A stretch of 64,000 nucleotides of DNA from Rotaria sp. Silwood1 (lineage: Eukaryota > Rotifera > Eurotatoria > Philodinida > Philodinidae): contig CAJNOP010000501.1 in the NCBI GenBank assembly GCA_905250075.1, positions 90,274-154,273 on the forward strand. The letters run 5' to 3'. The notes beneath the pieces are model-generated. The model searched no databases. It saw only the letters and a list, made by a program, of their open reading frames with translations, and was not told the origin of the DNA. Made by a program: the position numbers and the translations under genes. Shown here piece after piece: positions 26,701 to 39,787 of the stretch. Position 1 is the first letter of the stretch. Each line of letters opens with the position of its first letter.

Positions 26701-29050
26701 AGTCAAGATGTGCCCATTACCTCTATTATGCTGATTATGGCTTTTCTCAGGATAGATTGAATATTGTGTTAACTTTTTTATTGATTGAATATATATAATT
26801 GCAATCTATTAGAGAAGAATATACCATGAAATTCGAAAAATTTAACAAGAATATATTTCTAAAAATGAGAATGTATTATCTATGAGAAAATAAAGACATA
26901 CTGAAATAAAACAAAAGAATAACCTGCTTGACAATAGTTTTGTTGGTGAATGGTATCGTTTAATTTTATTCTAAACTTTGCTCTTATTATAAAATAAACG
27001 AAATTAAAAAAAAAAACAAATTTGTAAACAACATACAAGCAAGAATAAAACCATTCACATCACTTTTTGTATGATGAAAAAATCTATGTTGTAAATGTAA
27101 CAATGAATAAATTCTCTAAACAAATGAACTTTTTAAAATTAATATCATGCCTTTTTTTTCTCTTACTAATACATGGATTTTTATGTATCAATGAAAGAAA
27201 TTGCTTTTTCAAGTCTAACAATCTGATTATAAGATCTTGTATGATTTCATATACCAATCTTAAAGTCAATATTTCTGATAAAATCATTCAGAAGGATTCT
27301 TGTGGGATTTTATTATAAGATTTTGTAGCATTGATGTAAAATTTCATGAATATTTCGAATGTATTTTACAATTAAATTTTTTGCTCTTGTATACCTCTGG
27401 TATCCACCACTACATCACCTTATTTTTCCTCTATCCAGTCTTTCCCTAGAAAAACTAAGGAAACTATTTACTTACTTGAATTATTACTTACATAAACAAA
27501 AAATTATTCACTTACATAAATATCATGCTTACCCTTTTCAACATGTTGCTGAATCTTATTTATTGATCATATGAATTCCATTAGTGATGCTATTTCTATA
27601 TCAAACAGTTGTTTTTGATTGTAAAATATGTTTCCTGAAAGTTAGATGATACTTATTGAAATATCTAACAGAAATGATTGTAGTCTGCGAAACAACAAAT
27701 AAATTGTCGTTCACTAAATAAAATTTAAATTAACAATCATTCATTGATATGTTTTTTTTTTGCAAATATTATAACGTCAGGTCTATTGAAATAGTTCATC
27801 CCTTTTTTTTTTGTCTTCTACTTAATAAGAATTTTCTGCATATTGAGAACATAGAAAAATTGTGATAAGTATCGATTCACAAGCAAAGGTCCTCGACTAA
27901 CGAACTCGAATATATTTGGTTTTCTTTTTACATAACTAAGCCTCAATGAGACTAACAGAAGTCTGAATGGACAAGGATAATTGGACCTTTTTTCTGAAAT
28001 TTTCAGTATCAAAACAAAATATCAAAGAAGATCATCTAAAGATTGAATCTCTATTTGAAATTTTGCCCAAAATGTATATCTAATTGTCTTTAGGAGATTG
28101 TGAAAGTTTCGACCAAAACCAATGATTCTTCATTGAAATATTCCCTTTTCAAATTCTATTCATATTTCATTAGAATATTAGAAAACTCAAATTTTTCTAA
28201 AAAATTCAATTAGTTGAGAAAGAAACATTTATTTCGATCGAAACTTTCAGGATTGTTTAAAATTCATTAGATGTATCAAGATTCTCGATTAGGAGAGAAT
28301 AGGAAACTATCTCCCAAATGTCTGACTTTCTTCTAAAATCCCTAATACATTCTGCCTTTTCTTTACAGCTTTCTGTAAACTTTGAAGAGAAACAAAATTT
28401 TGAAACATCATGTAAGTCATGCGTTGTTGGAGTGATGTTCAGATAGGCAAAATTTCAGATCGAAACTCAGTTATTAGATGGTGTAAACTCATTAAAATAG
28501 CTATAACTTCTGAAACAAGACATTAAGGCCTACTGTTCTTTCAGAATTTTCCTAGTCTCACTTAGGTCTACTTATATGAAAAGCTCAGCTTAATCGACGT
28601 TAATCATTTCGAAACATTCTCTCCTCAGTTTAATCTTATTATAATTATTATTAGTATAACAGCTGGATATGTTTTCTAAGTTGTTGACACATATTTTACC
28701 AAAGTGCTTTTATGATTAAAAATGTATGTAAAGCATATGTGAAATGATGCATAAAAAGAAGTGCGATTCATTATAAAGAAAATGTCATTTTCTTTAAGAA
28801 ATATAGAGAGAAAATACTCATAAATTTCTTTTTCTGTGTATTTTTTATATTTTCTCTATGCTGATTATAATGTCTTTTGTTTTGCTCTTGTTGAAAATAT
28901 AATATATAAAGAGTGAACAATAGACCATATGAATATTACAAAAAAAGAAAAAAAAGAACAAGAAACACCAGTCAGCTACTTACAAATAAAAGAATATATG
29001 AAAAATAACTTTTCTGATGTCAATTTTGGTGATATTTTTACTAATTTTTT
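17719..29050. other. 11.3 kb gene-free, AT-rich stretch
   Basis: I find no supported gene over 11.3 kb upstream of InR and upstream of the EGF gene. ORFs are short, AT-driven and lack homology I recognise. One of them, near 27124-27318, could encode a small secreted-looking peptide but has no support. The only structured feature I see is the tandem repeat at 19345-19750. The stretch may hold long-range control DNA for the two flanking divergently transcribed genes, or decayed mobile DNA. Confidence 0.55.
19345..19750. repeat. Degenerate ~116-bp tandem repeat
   Basis: The block AATACAAACTTTC (or a close form) recurs at about 19401, 19516 and 19633, giving a 115-117 bp period. The block GCAGAATTTAAAC recurs at matching offsets, as does the GGCATACC/GTCATACG block. 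A fourth, more diverged copy may start near 19674. Short minus-strand ORFs here (with repeated L-Y-S and F-K-F-C strings) are translations of the repeat. Confidence 0.6.
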
Positions 29051-30815
29051 ATGGTAAGTCTAATAGTCAATAGGAAAATATTTATTTCTATCGTAATTTT
29101 AGTCAATATTGTTTCAAATTTGAATGATACAACTCAATTAGAAAATTTTACAATTGAATGGCAAAATTTTGATTTATTAAAATGTGCTGTACCAACGACA
29201 ATTAATGTGTCTCTCTTTAATTGTTTACCATCACCTAATTATACACAAGTAGATGATATATCATGTCTTGAAGAATCAATAATAGACTTCCAAGAAAGTA
29301 TGTGTCAATCTACATCGACGACAATGGTAAATATAAAAATTTTTAAAACAAGCAGTCTCACTACATGTTATATTTTCAGTTACGTAAAATATAGCAAAAG
29401 ATGTTAATTTATTATTTTATTCTAATTGAAATTTTGTATAGATTGAAGTCATTGTTGAGTAAAATTTTCATTTACATCGTATATTCGAAGATAGAGATTT
29501 CTTATTTTTCATATTTTGTATATAATTTCAGTCAAAACTATTTACTTGCAAAAAAAGGTGTAAAAGTAAAACAAGATGACTTTCAAAAACAAAAAAAAAA
29601 AGAACTAGTCATTTTTGAAAAATTTTGTCATTTTAATCATATCTCACACAAAAGTCATTGTTGGTTTTTCATAGAGTTTTATAAATTGGGAAGGAACTAC
29701 AACACAATCATCATCATTAGCAAGTTCTACTATTCAAATGACAAATAGTATTACAACTGATTCATTGCTAATTAAATCCAGTAGTGTATTTCAGATGTCA
29801 TCAATGATAACAAACGATATAAATCACACAAAATCTAATATTACTAGTCAAACATCATCACCAACGGTGGTAAGTAGCACGATTCGAGCAACTACTATTG
29901 ATAGAATTCAAACGTCGGTAACAACTGCTCATAGTGGTACTTATCATACATCAATAGCAACAACAATAAATCTCTCTACTACAATACCAAGAACAACAAT
30001 GAGTCCATCTACTGTAAAGCCAACAATAACAATTGAATCTACTAGCACAATAACTGAAACATCAAAACAAATTACTAAAGAAAATTCATACGACTGTCCC
30101 GAAGATACAATAGGTTCTTCTTGTAATATTTCATCCGATGCATGTTCTATGTTACAGCCATGTTTGAATGCAGCAACATGTTTTCCAAATAATACATTAT
30201 CATTAAAATATTATTGTCAATGTCAGTCAGGTTATACAGGTCGTGATTGTGAAAATGATCAAAGAATATGTAGAGAGAATACATGTTTGTAAGAAATCAT
30301 TAAAAAAAACTTGATTTTATTTGTCTTCTATTTTATATAGGAATGATGGAGTTTGTATTGAATTAAATATTCTTAAGATAACTAGCAACAATAATCAAAC
30401 AAATTTCTTATGTGAATGTAAAAAAGGTTATTTAGGTATTCATTGTGAACTTAAAGTTGATTTTTGTGATAATATAACATGTCAAAACAATGGTATATGT
30501 CGTACAATTGATATGATTCCAAAATGTATATGTTTGGATTTAACACTTTTTTATGGTAAATATTGTGAATTTCAAACAACATCATTAAAAACTCGAAAAA
30601 TTGTAAATAAATCATTTGCAAGTGTTGCAATAACAGCTATTATTGTAACATGTTCATTTGTCATATTGATGGATGTTCTTAAATATATATTTCATATTGA
30701 TCCAGTTAAATCTGAACGTAAAAAATATGTAAAATCAAAACAAAAAAATCGAAGAAAGCAAATATTAAAATCTAATGTTACAAAACCTGCAATTAGATTT
30801 CTCTATGTCGCATAG
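29051..30815 (+). CDS. Mucin-like EGF-domain type I membrane protein
   Basis: Three exons (29051-29326, 29675-30288, 30341-30815) join in frame into 454 aa. An N-terminal hydrophobic stretch (about 8-24) fits a signal peptide, followed by a Cys-containing region rich in N-glycosylation sites. Residues about 93-230 are Ser/Thr-rich and mucin-like. Three EGF-like modules follow, the last two being C-L-N-D-G-V-C ... G-I-H-C and C-Q-N-N-G-I-C ... G-K-Y-C. A TM helix at about 389-411 precedes a short Lys/Arg-rich cytoplasmic tail. The likely role is a cell-surface adhesion or mucin-type protein; no ortholog is recognised. The first intron (348 bp) is AT-rich and partly open in other frames, so the exon 1/2 junction is less sure than the second. 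Confidence 0.78.
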
Positions 30816-30885
30816 AACAAAAAAAAAATAACTCTTTTACTAAACTTTTTTTGATAAATACACATTGTATATTTCTTGTATCTTT

Positions 30886-30891
30886 AATAAA
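30886..30891 (+). terminator. Candidate poly(A) signal for EGF gene
   Basis: AATAAA lies 71 bp after the stop of the EGF-domain gene, a normal distance for an animal poly(A) signal. The AT-rich background limits its weight. Confidence 0.4.
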
Positions 30892-32051
30892 CAAAACAAT
30901 TTTCATTCAATGTGTAATAATTCATTCTGATTAAGAAAAATATTTATGAATGATTTATATTATAGACAATAGTGTAATAATACTAATTTTCGATTCAAGA
31001 AAATTTTCTAAAACTAATTTCTTCTAACATTCAGAAAGAATAACTCCGCTTTTCGATTACTTTGGCCTATGATACGTTGCCGAAAGGGTAGATTCAAACT
31101 TCATAAATCAAGCAAACTACGATCGTTAAAAGTCGGTTGGTCATGAATCAGCCGATCAAACAGGTTTTTGATGAAGATTTTTCGAAAACAATATTCTAAA
31201 GCTATTTTCTTTTCGGTTTAGACTTTTTATAGGATAAGTCGGTAGAAAAAAATCTTCTCATTCTATATACATAACACCTACATTCCTAGCTTATTCCGTT
31301 TAAGAATGATAAAACTTTTCCTAAGACATCGGTTTCATATAATTGATCTGAGAACATTTAGAAAATCAGCTAAACAGGGATAATTGGCAGTATTGAGTTG
31401 AATAATGATATTTTTTTTTTTGGGGGGGGGGGAGGTCGAAATTATTTGACCCTATGACTGAATATTTTTGAAATGTCGACGCCTTTCACACATAGAGATC
31501 AAATGTAAAATTCAAAAATATTCGGATGACAGAATCAGATTAGTTCAAACGTAAATATAAATATCACCATTCGACTCAGCATGATGGCTTACTACTATCC
31601 AGCTGCCATTACGAGTGACATCAGGAAAAGTATTATAACCCTCGAACGGAACAAGCAAGGGATGTCGTCTCTATATAGACCGAAACATAAAAAATTCTTT
31701 ATATCGATCACTTCCAACAAAATTTCATATCGAAAGGAAAATAATTTTAGAAGATCGTTTTTGAAAATCTTTACCAAGAACTTACCTAATTGATCAATCG
31801 ATGATCAAGAAAATTTCGATATATTTTGATGGTTCCGTATCCTCCTCTCTCTTGAGTGATGAAAACCGCAGATCTCTATGACGTTTTTATTTAAGTTTCT
31901 CTTTCATCAATATTTATTTAAAATATTTGTTATATGATCAATTTCATTAGAAGTTATTTATTTCAATAAATTTTATAATAAAAATATTTTTTCTTTTATG
32001 TACAAAATTTAATTGCTTTATTATGAGATTTATAAGTTAAATAGAGATATA
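30892..32051. other. Intergenic with old repeat and G-run
   Basis: No gene is seen. A T-run directly followed by ten G residues lies near 31412-31432. The block at about 31300-31413 resembles 38290-38411 (see the repeat entry). The short ORFs at 31581-31793 on either strand have no coding character. Confidence 0.5.
31300..31413 (+). repeat. Dispersed repeat, copy 1
   Basis: The block AATCAGCTAAACAGGG, then a TTGAATAATGATATTT block about 25 bp on, is shared with copy 2 at 38290-38411 in the same orientation. Upstream blocks of the form TTTCCTRAGACATCG are also shared. The overall identity looks moderate, so both are old copies of one unknown element. Confidence 0.5.
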
Positions 32052-35000
32052 TTATAAATGATGTTCAAAAAAATTATCAATAATTGTTTCAAGTGTAATT
32101 GGATCATAACGAGTATATTTTTCTCGATTTCTTGTAAAATCTTTATTTGCAAATTTATTATAATAAGTTCGAAACATATCCATAATTAACATTTTGCCTT
32201 CTTTTCTTAAACGATCACGTAAATCAACATCACTAACAATATATTCTTGACATTGTTGTCGTAAATTATCAATAGCTGTATTAACAGATGCAAAACTATC
32301 TTTTAATTGTTCACGATCACGTAAACGTAACTAAATAATAATCAAATGAGCTATTCAAAAAAAAAAAAAAAAAAAAACAAAATTTTCCATCAGATAAACG
32401 ATGAACATTATCATATTCGAGCATTTGTTGAATAGCAATAACTAATGGAGTATAACTAAAATAGAAATAAATCATAATAAAATTTTATTTATTATTTTGT
32501 TTTCAACAATTTAACTTAATGCTATAAAAAATAAACACAAAAGATTAATTTTAATAACAAAAACAAAAAAAAATCTAGAAATGAAGTGCATATTTTTTTT
32601 GTTTTTCGATTGGGTCAGAAAATTCATTTTATTACTGTTAATAATTCACAAATGTTTCATTGTGAGTAGAGCTGCTTTCTTTGACTTCTACAATCTATTT
32701 AAAATAAGACACTAACTAGCTCACAATTATGCTACTAAAAGAAAAGGGATAAAATTGATAATAGAGTGTGGGTGAGGCTCGTGTATTCATTCCGCATCCA
32801 CCAGAGTCTGTTGGATCAAATCCGAGCCTGGATTCGAAAATTTTGTATCCGATGGGCTCTAACATTCACTCTATATATTTTTCATAATAAAATATATGTC
32901 CTAGCCCTTTTGAATGCCATACTAGGAATTGTATTCTTTCAAGTGAATATGTAAAAAAAGGACTTTAGCTATAGATCATCGACATCTAAACTAAAATTTT
33001 GCAGTAATATTCTTTAATTTGTATCATTCGTTGCATAATGATGAACAGATATTGAAATTTATCCAATTCTCAATACTTCAATTGTTCTAACCTATCAGTT
33101 TGTGAGAATTATATTTTAGGTCGTATGATCTGAAATACATAGGAAAGAATAAAATCAAGTTTTCAGAAACTCGAACTCAAATAAAAGACATAAATTCTTA
33201 GCTTTAGTCGATATGAAAATGTTACACATCTAATAACATACCATCTTGTATAATCCTTTAAACTTGTTTTAAAATCTTCTTCATATTTTGATTTTAGATC
33301 AGGTTGACAACGTTGAATAATAACAAAAATAGGTGAACTAAATTAACAAAAAAAAAAAAAAATCTCAAAAAAACTAATTCAATCTAATATACACATTACT
33401 TTTCAAGTCGTTTAAGAAGATAATTAACATTATTGAGAAGAAATATTGCTCGAATAGTTGTATCATGACGTGACATATAACCTTCAGTTTTTTTCGATAA
33501 ACTTGCATGAAGCCATCGAACCAATTGAGCTAAACAATTTTTTTTCTCTCTCTAATGAACTAATCTTTGAAAAAAAAAAAAAACTTTCCTACCAAAATAT
33601 ATTCCCAAATCATAAAGACCTTTTTCTGTTCCTGATAAACCAACACTATTTGTTCCTTATAAAACAAATAAAAAAAATTTTTTTTTTGCATCATTTTAAA
33701 TATTTTTTTGTTTTTTACGCTGCTCTTGTTCAACATAAATCGAAGCAATTATAGTAGCTGTATCTTCATAAGCAAGTAAACCTTCCATAAAAGCTAATAC
33801 ATGTGATGTTAATGGATGAACATTACCACCTTGACTTGGTAATGATGAATCTAATCGAACTTCATCTAAAATTGCTCGAAGACAATTAACTGCCTATAAA
33901 CACAAAGAAAAAAAAATAAAATATCGAATTTTTTAATCTTTCAATTAATTTATTTAAAATCTTACTGATTGTTCAAATGTTGCTGAAAGTGTTGTAAATT
34001 GTTGTCGTCGAGCAATATCACTTTCCTTTTTTTTTTTTTTTTATTGAAAATAAAATAATAAAAATTTATTTTTTATTAATTTGAAAAAATAAAATACAAA
34101 ATAATATACTTGATAAAGTTTTGAAAATGTTGGTCGAGATTTTAAAAACCATTGTAAAATAGAAAATAATCCATAAACTGCAAATTTTCCTGCATCTAAT
34201 TTATATGGTAAACGTTCAATTGATTCACATAAATTTAATGCAACTTCACGCATATGTACTAATGGTAATTCAATTAATTTTGTAAATACAAGTGATTGTA
34301 ATTCTTGTGGAAAAACATAATTTAATAAATCACGATCACGTTGTAAAAGTGCAATAAATGCATCAAGTAATAATTTATAATTATTTGTATCATGATCATC
34401 ACTTGTTTCAATAATAACTGTATCATCCATGGTTGTTACAGATGATGATAATGGAGAATTCATACCACGTGGTAATGTACTTGTAGCTGGTGAACGTATT
34501 AAACGACGACTCATTTCACTAAATTAAAAGAAAAACATTTTTTTTTCAATACGAAAAATATATAAAATGCTGGAAAAATTTTTCTTTTAATTTCGAGGTA
34601 ATTTGTCACTGATTTTGATGAAATTTCATACTGACGATGGATTTACAAGATGCAATCGTCCGTATCTTTTTCGAAATATTTTTTCTTCATTCAAAAAATG
34701 AGTGGATAAGATCATTCATGGATTTCAAGATATGTTTCATGACCAATTTATGGTTCTAGGATCATTCGTCACATGATATATTGAACGAATCGTTCAAGCA
34801 CCCAAAGGTAACTATGAGGCTTTCATTCCCATATGCGATATATGTAGGTTTGTAGAGTCAGGCTTTTTCTACGAATCTACACTTTCATGCTTACAAGCGA
34901 ATAAAGTCCTCTATGTGTAGGACTTGATTAAATTGTAACTTTGATACTCTCAATGAAATTCTCTAATCAGTCGCTGCAAAGATACGAAACTCTTTTTTTT

Positions 35001-38000
35001 TTCATTCGATAATTAGCACACCTTATAGATTTTGCAGATAACTCGAATATCCGATCGGTTCTATCTATGTACTATGCATTTAATAAGAAAATCTAACTTT
35101 CTTCACTATAGGATAGAACTTATATTTCGAAGTGTTATTTTTGCATTGAATTTCTTGAATGACCTTTTAGAGAATGTTATCAAAAAACAACTACAATGGA
35201 ACACTGTTTTAAACTGTTCATTCAATCTATGAACAATAAATAACTATATAGTAAAAAATTGGGATATTCTCGATTTGATATAATCGAACGAGTTAAGTTT
35301 GGGTTTTTTTTTGTTCATGATACAGGCCTATGTAAATTTATTTTTTCAAATGAATAACATAAACAAGTATTATTATTAACTGCATGATAGAAATATAGTG
35401 CCTCAACTAGGACCATATGCAACCCTCTAGTAGATTCTTCTTTCCACATTAGTCTCTTTTACACTTATCTTTAAATAGTTCGTATGATGATGATGATCGT
35501 ATAGAGATTGAGATATTACAAATAAACGTATTTTAATAATCGATAGCTAATGATTTTATTTTTCTTATCACTATTATATTTTTAAATATGCTTCTTTTTT
35601 GTTCGAATTTATACGTGCATATAATAGTTATCATTTCCTAATAGAAGTAGTATATATTTATTGAAGATGTACAGTAATTCTGAAAGCTTGCTTTATGTGT
35701 ACATCAATAATCTATATGATTCGAATCGAACAAAAATCGTCAGCATAATATACGCTATACCGACGATAGCTTAAACAGTTGTCTATTCTCTGACTGACAG
35801 CCTCTACTGCTGGCATACTGTTGATTCATATGAGTATTAAGTTAGTACGAACAAACGCGCGATATGAAATCATACTTGAATATACTTAGTATTTTTGTTT
35901 ATGATATGTATATAAAAAAAGTTTTCAAATAGATTTTTATTATCAACAAAAAAAACCAGGAAAATTAGCTTGTTCAATTGCATTGACTTGGGCATATGTC
36001 AATTTTTTTATCAGCTATAATTATCTATGATGCATTTTATATGTAACGCTTGAGGAATAAAAAGATAAATTTCATTTTTATCTTTTATCGTTTATGATTG
36101 AAATATATATTTTTTTTCAAAATAGTAAAACATTATTGACCTTTCGTTTTTTTTTTCGACTGACAAGACTTCAAAAACCAAATCAATTCTACACTTCTCT
36201 ATTATTCATCAATTGAACATCGGTCTCAGTCAAAATGTGATTCAACACTTGAAGAGGCTTCCTCGTGAGATGCATCTTATTTTTCAATGTACAAAAAATT
36301 CTTGTCAACCGCATAAAATAGATCAACAAAATTCTTTAAAAAATATTTTTTTTTTTTATACAAAATTGCATGTCTTCGTATTACTTCGAATCTGGTGGGT
36401 TCTTAGTCGTCTGAGACATATGTAAAATGCGCTTAGTCACCGAATCTCAAAAATTGGAAAATTTCATTGTGATTATCAAAGTTCAATTTGACTGAGTCTG
36501 AACCCGATAAATCACATTCTTTTTTCTCTAATATAGTTAGCTTCTCAATTAACTCAGCTCTGAAATAAATAATCCAATAATGTGTCTATATGGTATAATA
36601 TAAGTGTAAGCAAGAAGAAGAAAAAGCAATGATTATTGTATAACTTACGGTGTTAAAAACCGTCTAATACAGATGAAGAATTAAATAAAAAAAACAAGAA
36701 AGTGAAATCAGTATTTATTTACCCTAATCTTCTTCCTTGTTTTCTTAATGTATCTGAACTTGATTGTCCTTGTTGAGAAGTAGTTGGACTTGAATTTGCT
36801 AATATTGTTGATCCACGACGAATTGAATTTTTTCTTACATGTTCATCAAGACTATTTAAAAATAAACAAAAAATTTTTTTTTGTATTTAGTGCATTAAAA
36901 ACAATTTACAGTTGAAGTGAACGTCGAATCATTGTACCTCTTTTAATAGCATAAGAATCAATAAGACCTTGTCGAAAACCATGTGAACTAAACCATTCAA
37001 TTATGGCACGTAATGTAGCCATATCAGCTTCTAAAAAAAAACAAAAATTTTTCTCATAGTATTAAAAAAAAAAGAAAATCATTATTTTATAAAAACTAAC
37101 CTTGCATTGAATGAATATCATTTTTATTTGTTATACCTATTGTTTCACATAATTCAATAACTTCTTTTGGTGATAATGGATTAGCATATCTTAAAATAAG
37201 TTTATCTGTTTCTTCAACAAGACGTTTTCTTCCAAGATCATATAATTGTGTAACACGTTCACGTTCAGCAACAGCTGTAACACGTTTAAAATATTTAACA
37301 GCTTCTTCAAGACGATCTAATTCAGATAAATAATCTGTTAAATTTCCACCTGGACCTGATGATACAGTTGGTTTTAATTCACCACATATATCATAATAAT
37401 GTAATATTGAATCAACTAATGTTAAACTTTTATTAACATTATTTAAAAGTAAACTTAATTCATTTGTTCCTTCATAAACAGGTGTAACAAGTTCATCTAA
37501 GGATTTTAATTTACGTTCAAAATTATCTAATGTTGCAACCATACCACTTGTTAAAACATTTGAACGAGATAATGATTCTTGTAATAATGCTAAACGACGT
37601 TTTTCCTATTACAAAAAAAAAAATCAATTGATCTTTTTTTTTTAATAAATTATTCATTATACATATTGTATATTCAAGTTATAATTTTAATAAAGAATAG
37701 AACTTAAAGTATGACATATTGAATTATTAATTAATTAATAAAAAAGCATTAGAATATTCTTATTTTGAATTTCTATTCAAATTTTTTTATGAGATTTTTC
37801 ATTTTGATTATCGTATGCATTTTCGATCTAAACATTTCTATTCAAATTCAAAAATCAACGTCTATTAGTATTGAAGTCTTTTTGATTTTTCATCATTAAT
37901 TTAGTTTCTATATGTCATCTGTCATATTCTATATAAATAAGAGCTCTTTATTAATACTTAGTATTTGATAATGATTTCCAAAGGTCATGGACTTCTGACA

Positions 38001-38712
38001 TGACCAAATTTTTCGATTATTTTAATAGAAAAGAAAAACATCTTGTTACATGAAACTTTTTCTTTACATGTATTGATTACTGTAACACGTATCTTTTTTT
38101 TTTTTGAAAATTATTGCACAATTGATTTTTGAAGGTCATCTATTTACTCGATATACAAAAAACAAAACAAGTAGACATCTCAAATAGTGTCTAAATGTAT
38201 TCTATTATCTATTTTTGATAAGCTAAGTTAGCTGTAAAAATTTTCATAAAAAAAGATATTCTGAAATTTATACAAGGTCAACATTCTTAACTTACTCCAT
38301 TCGAGAGTTATAAGTAATTTCCTGAGACTATCGCTTTCAGTCAATTGAGTTGTAATCAATCGGAAAAATCAGCTAAACAGGGGGTAATTTACCATACAAA
38401 GTCGAATAATGATATTTATTTTTTACGTTCAAAATGATATGATTCCTTTTATCTCAATATTTCGTAATCAGCCTTCATATAACAAAAAAAAAAAAGTTTC
38501 AACTCTATCATATGTATTGTAATCTAAAAATTTCAAATATTTCTTATACATCATAATATGACTTCATCATTGCTTTAGATAATATTTTTTTTTTTGTTTC
38601 TTAATTTTTGGCATATTTCAAAATGATAGAGCAAGATCATAATTCTCACCTCTTGTAATTTCACATCCGACGTATGATGTATATTTGTCATTGATTCACC
38701 ACCACCTATCAT
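32052..38712 (-). CDS. EXOC7: Exocyst complex subunit EXO70
   Basis: Twelve exons: 38712-38650, 37605-37101, 37030-36910, 36851-36723, 34518-34110, 34025-33966, 33893-33719, 33655-33593, 33529-33400, 33337-33242, 32455-32379, 32330-32052, giving about 702 aa, close to animal EXO70. The N-terminal coiled coil (K-R-R-L-A-L-L-Q-E-S-L, V-A-T-L-D-N-F-E-R-K-L) and the helical-rod strings L-L-N-Y-V-F-P, A-I-F-L-L-N-N-V-N-Y-L-L-K and L-R-L-R-D-R-E match the family. EXO70 binds PI(4,5)P2 and Rho-type GTPases and tethers secretory vesicles to the plasma membrane. Intron 4 is about 2.2 kb. The exon 11/12 junction is odd: the only GT (32378-32377) leaves phase 1, while exon 12 must be read in phase 0, so one extra base is present. 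This could be a sequence error, unusual splicing or a real frameshift. Confidence 0.92.
32761..32874. mobile_element. Possible MITE in EXOC7 intron
   Basis: The ends ATAGAGTGTGGGTGAGGCTC and, read inward from the right, ATAGAGTGAATGTTAGAGCC agree at about 15 of 20 positions. The 114-bp block is less AT-rich than the intron around it. No convincing target duplication is seen, so this is a weak call. Confidence 0.3.
38290..38411 (+). repeat. Dispersed repeat, copy 2
   Basis: This block in EXOC7 intron 1 is the partner of the copy near 31300. Shared parts are AATCAGCTAAACAGGG, a following GAATAATGATATTT, and TTTCCTGAGAC upstream. It lies in the same orientation about 7 kb away. Confidence 0.5.
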
Positions 38713-38885
38713 ATTTTATTATGACATAACAATCTGAAAAATATTCATTTTTCGAATAAACAAATTCATATATATATATGTATATATATATATTAATAAT
38801 GGAAATATGTTATACAAAAAACAAAAACACGAACAAAATGATTTGTCATGCAGAAGAAAAAAAAAACTAAGAGATGTTCATTATT

Positions 38886-39787
<902 letters not shown>

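Noticed and set aside
27067-27318. + strand ORF with a signal-like hydrophobic stretch
   Set aside because: An internal ATG gives a secreted-looking peptide, but there is no family match, no splicing evidence, and an overlapping ORF of equal length lies on the other strand.
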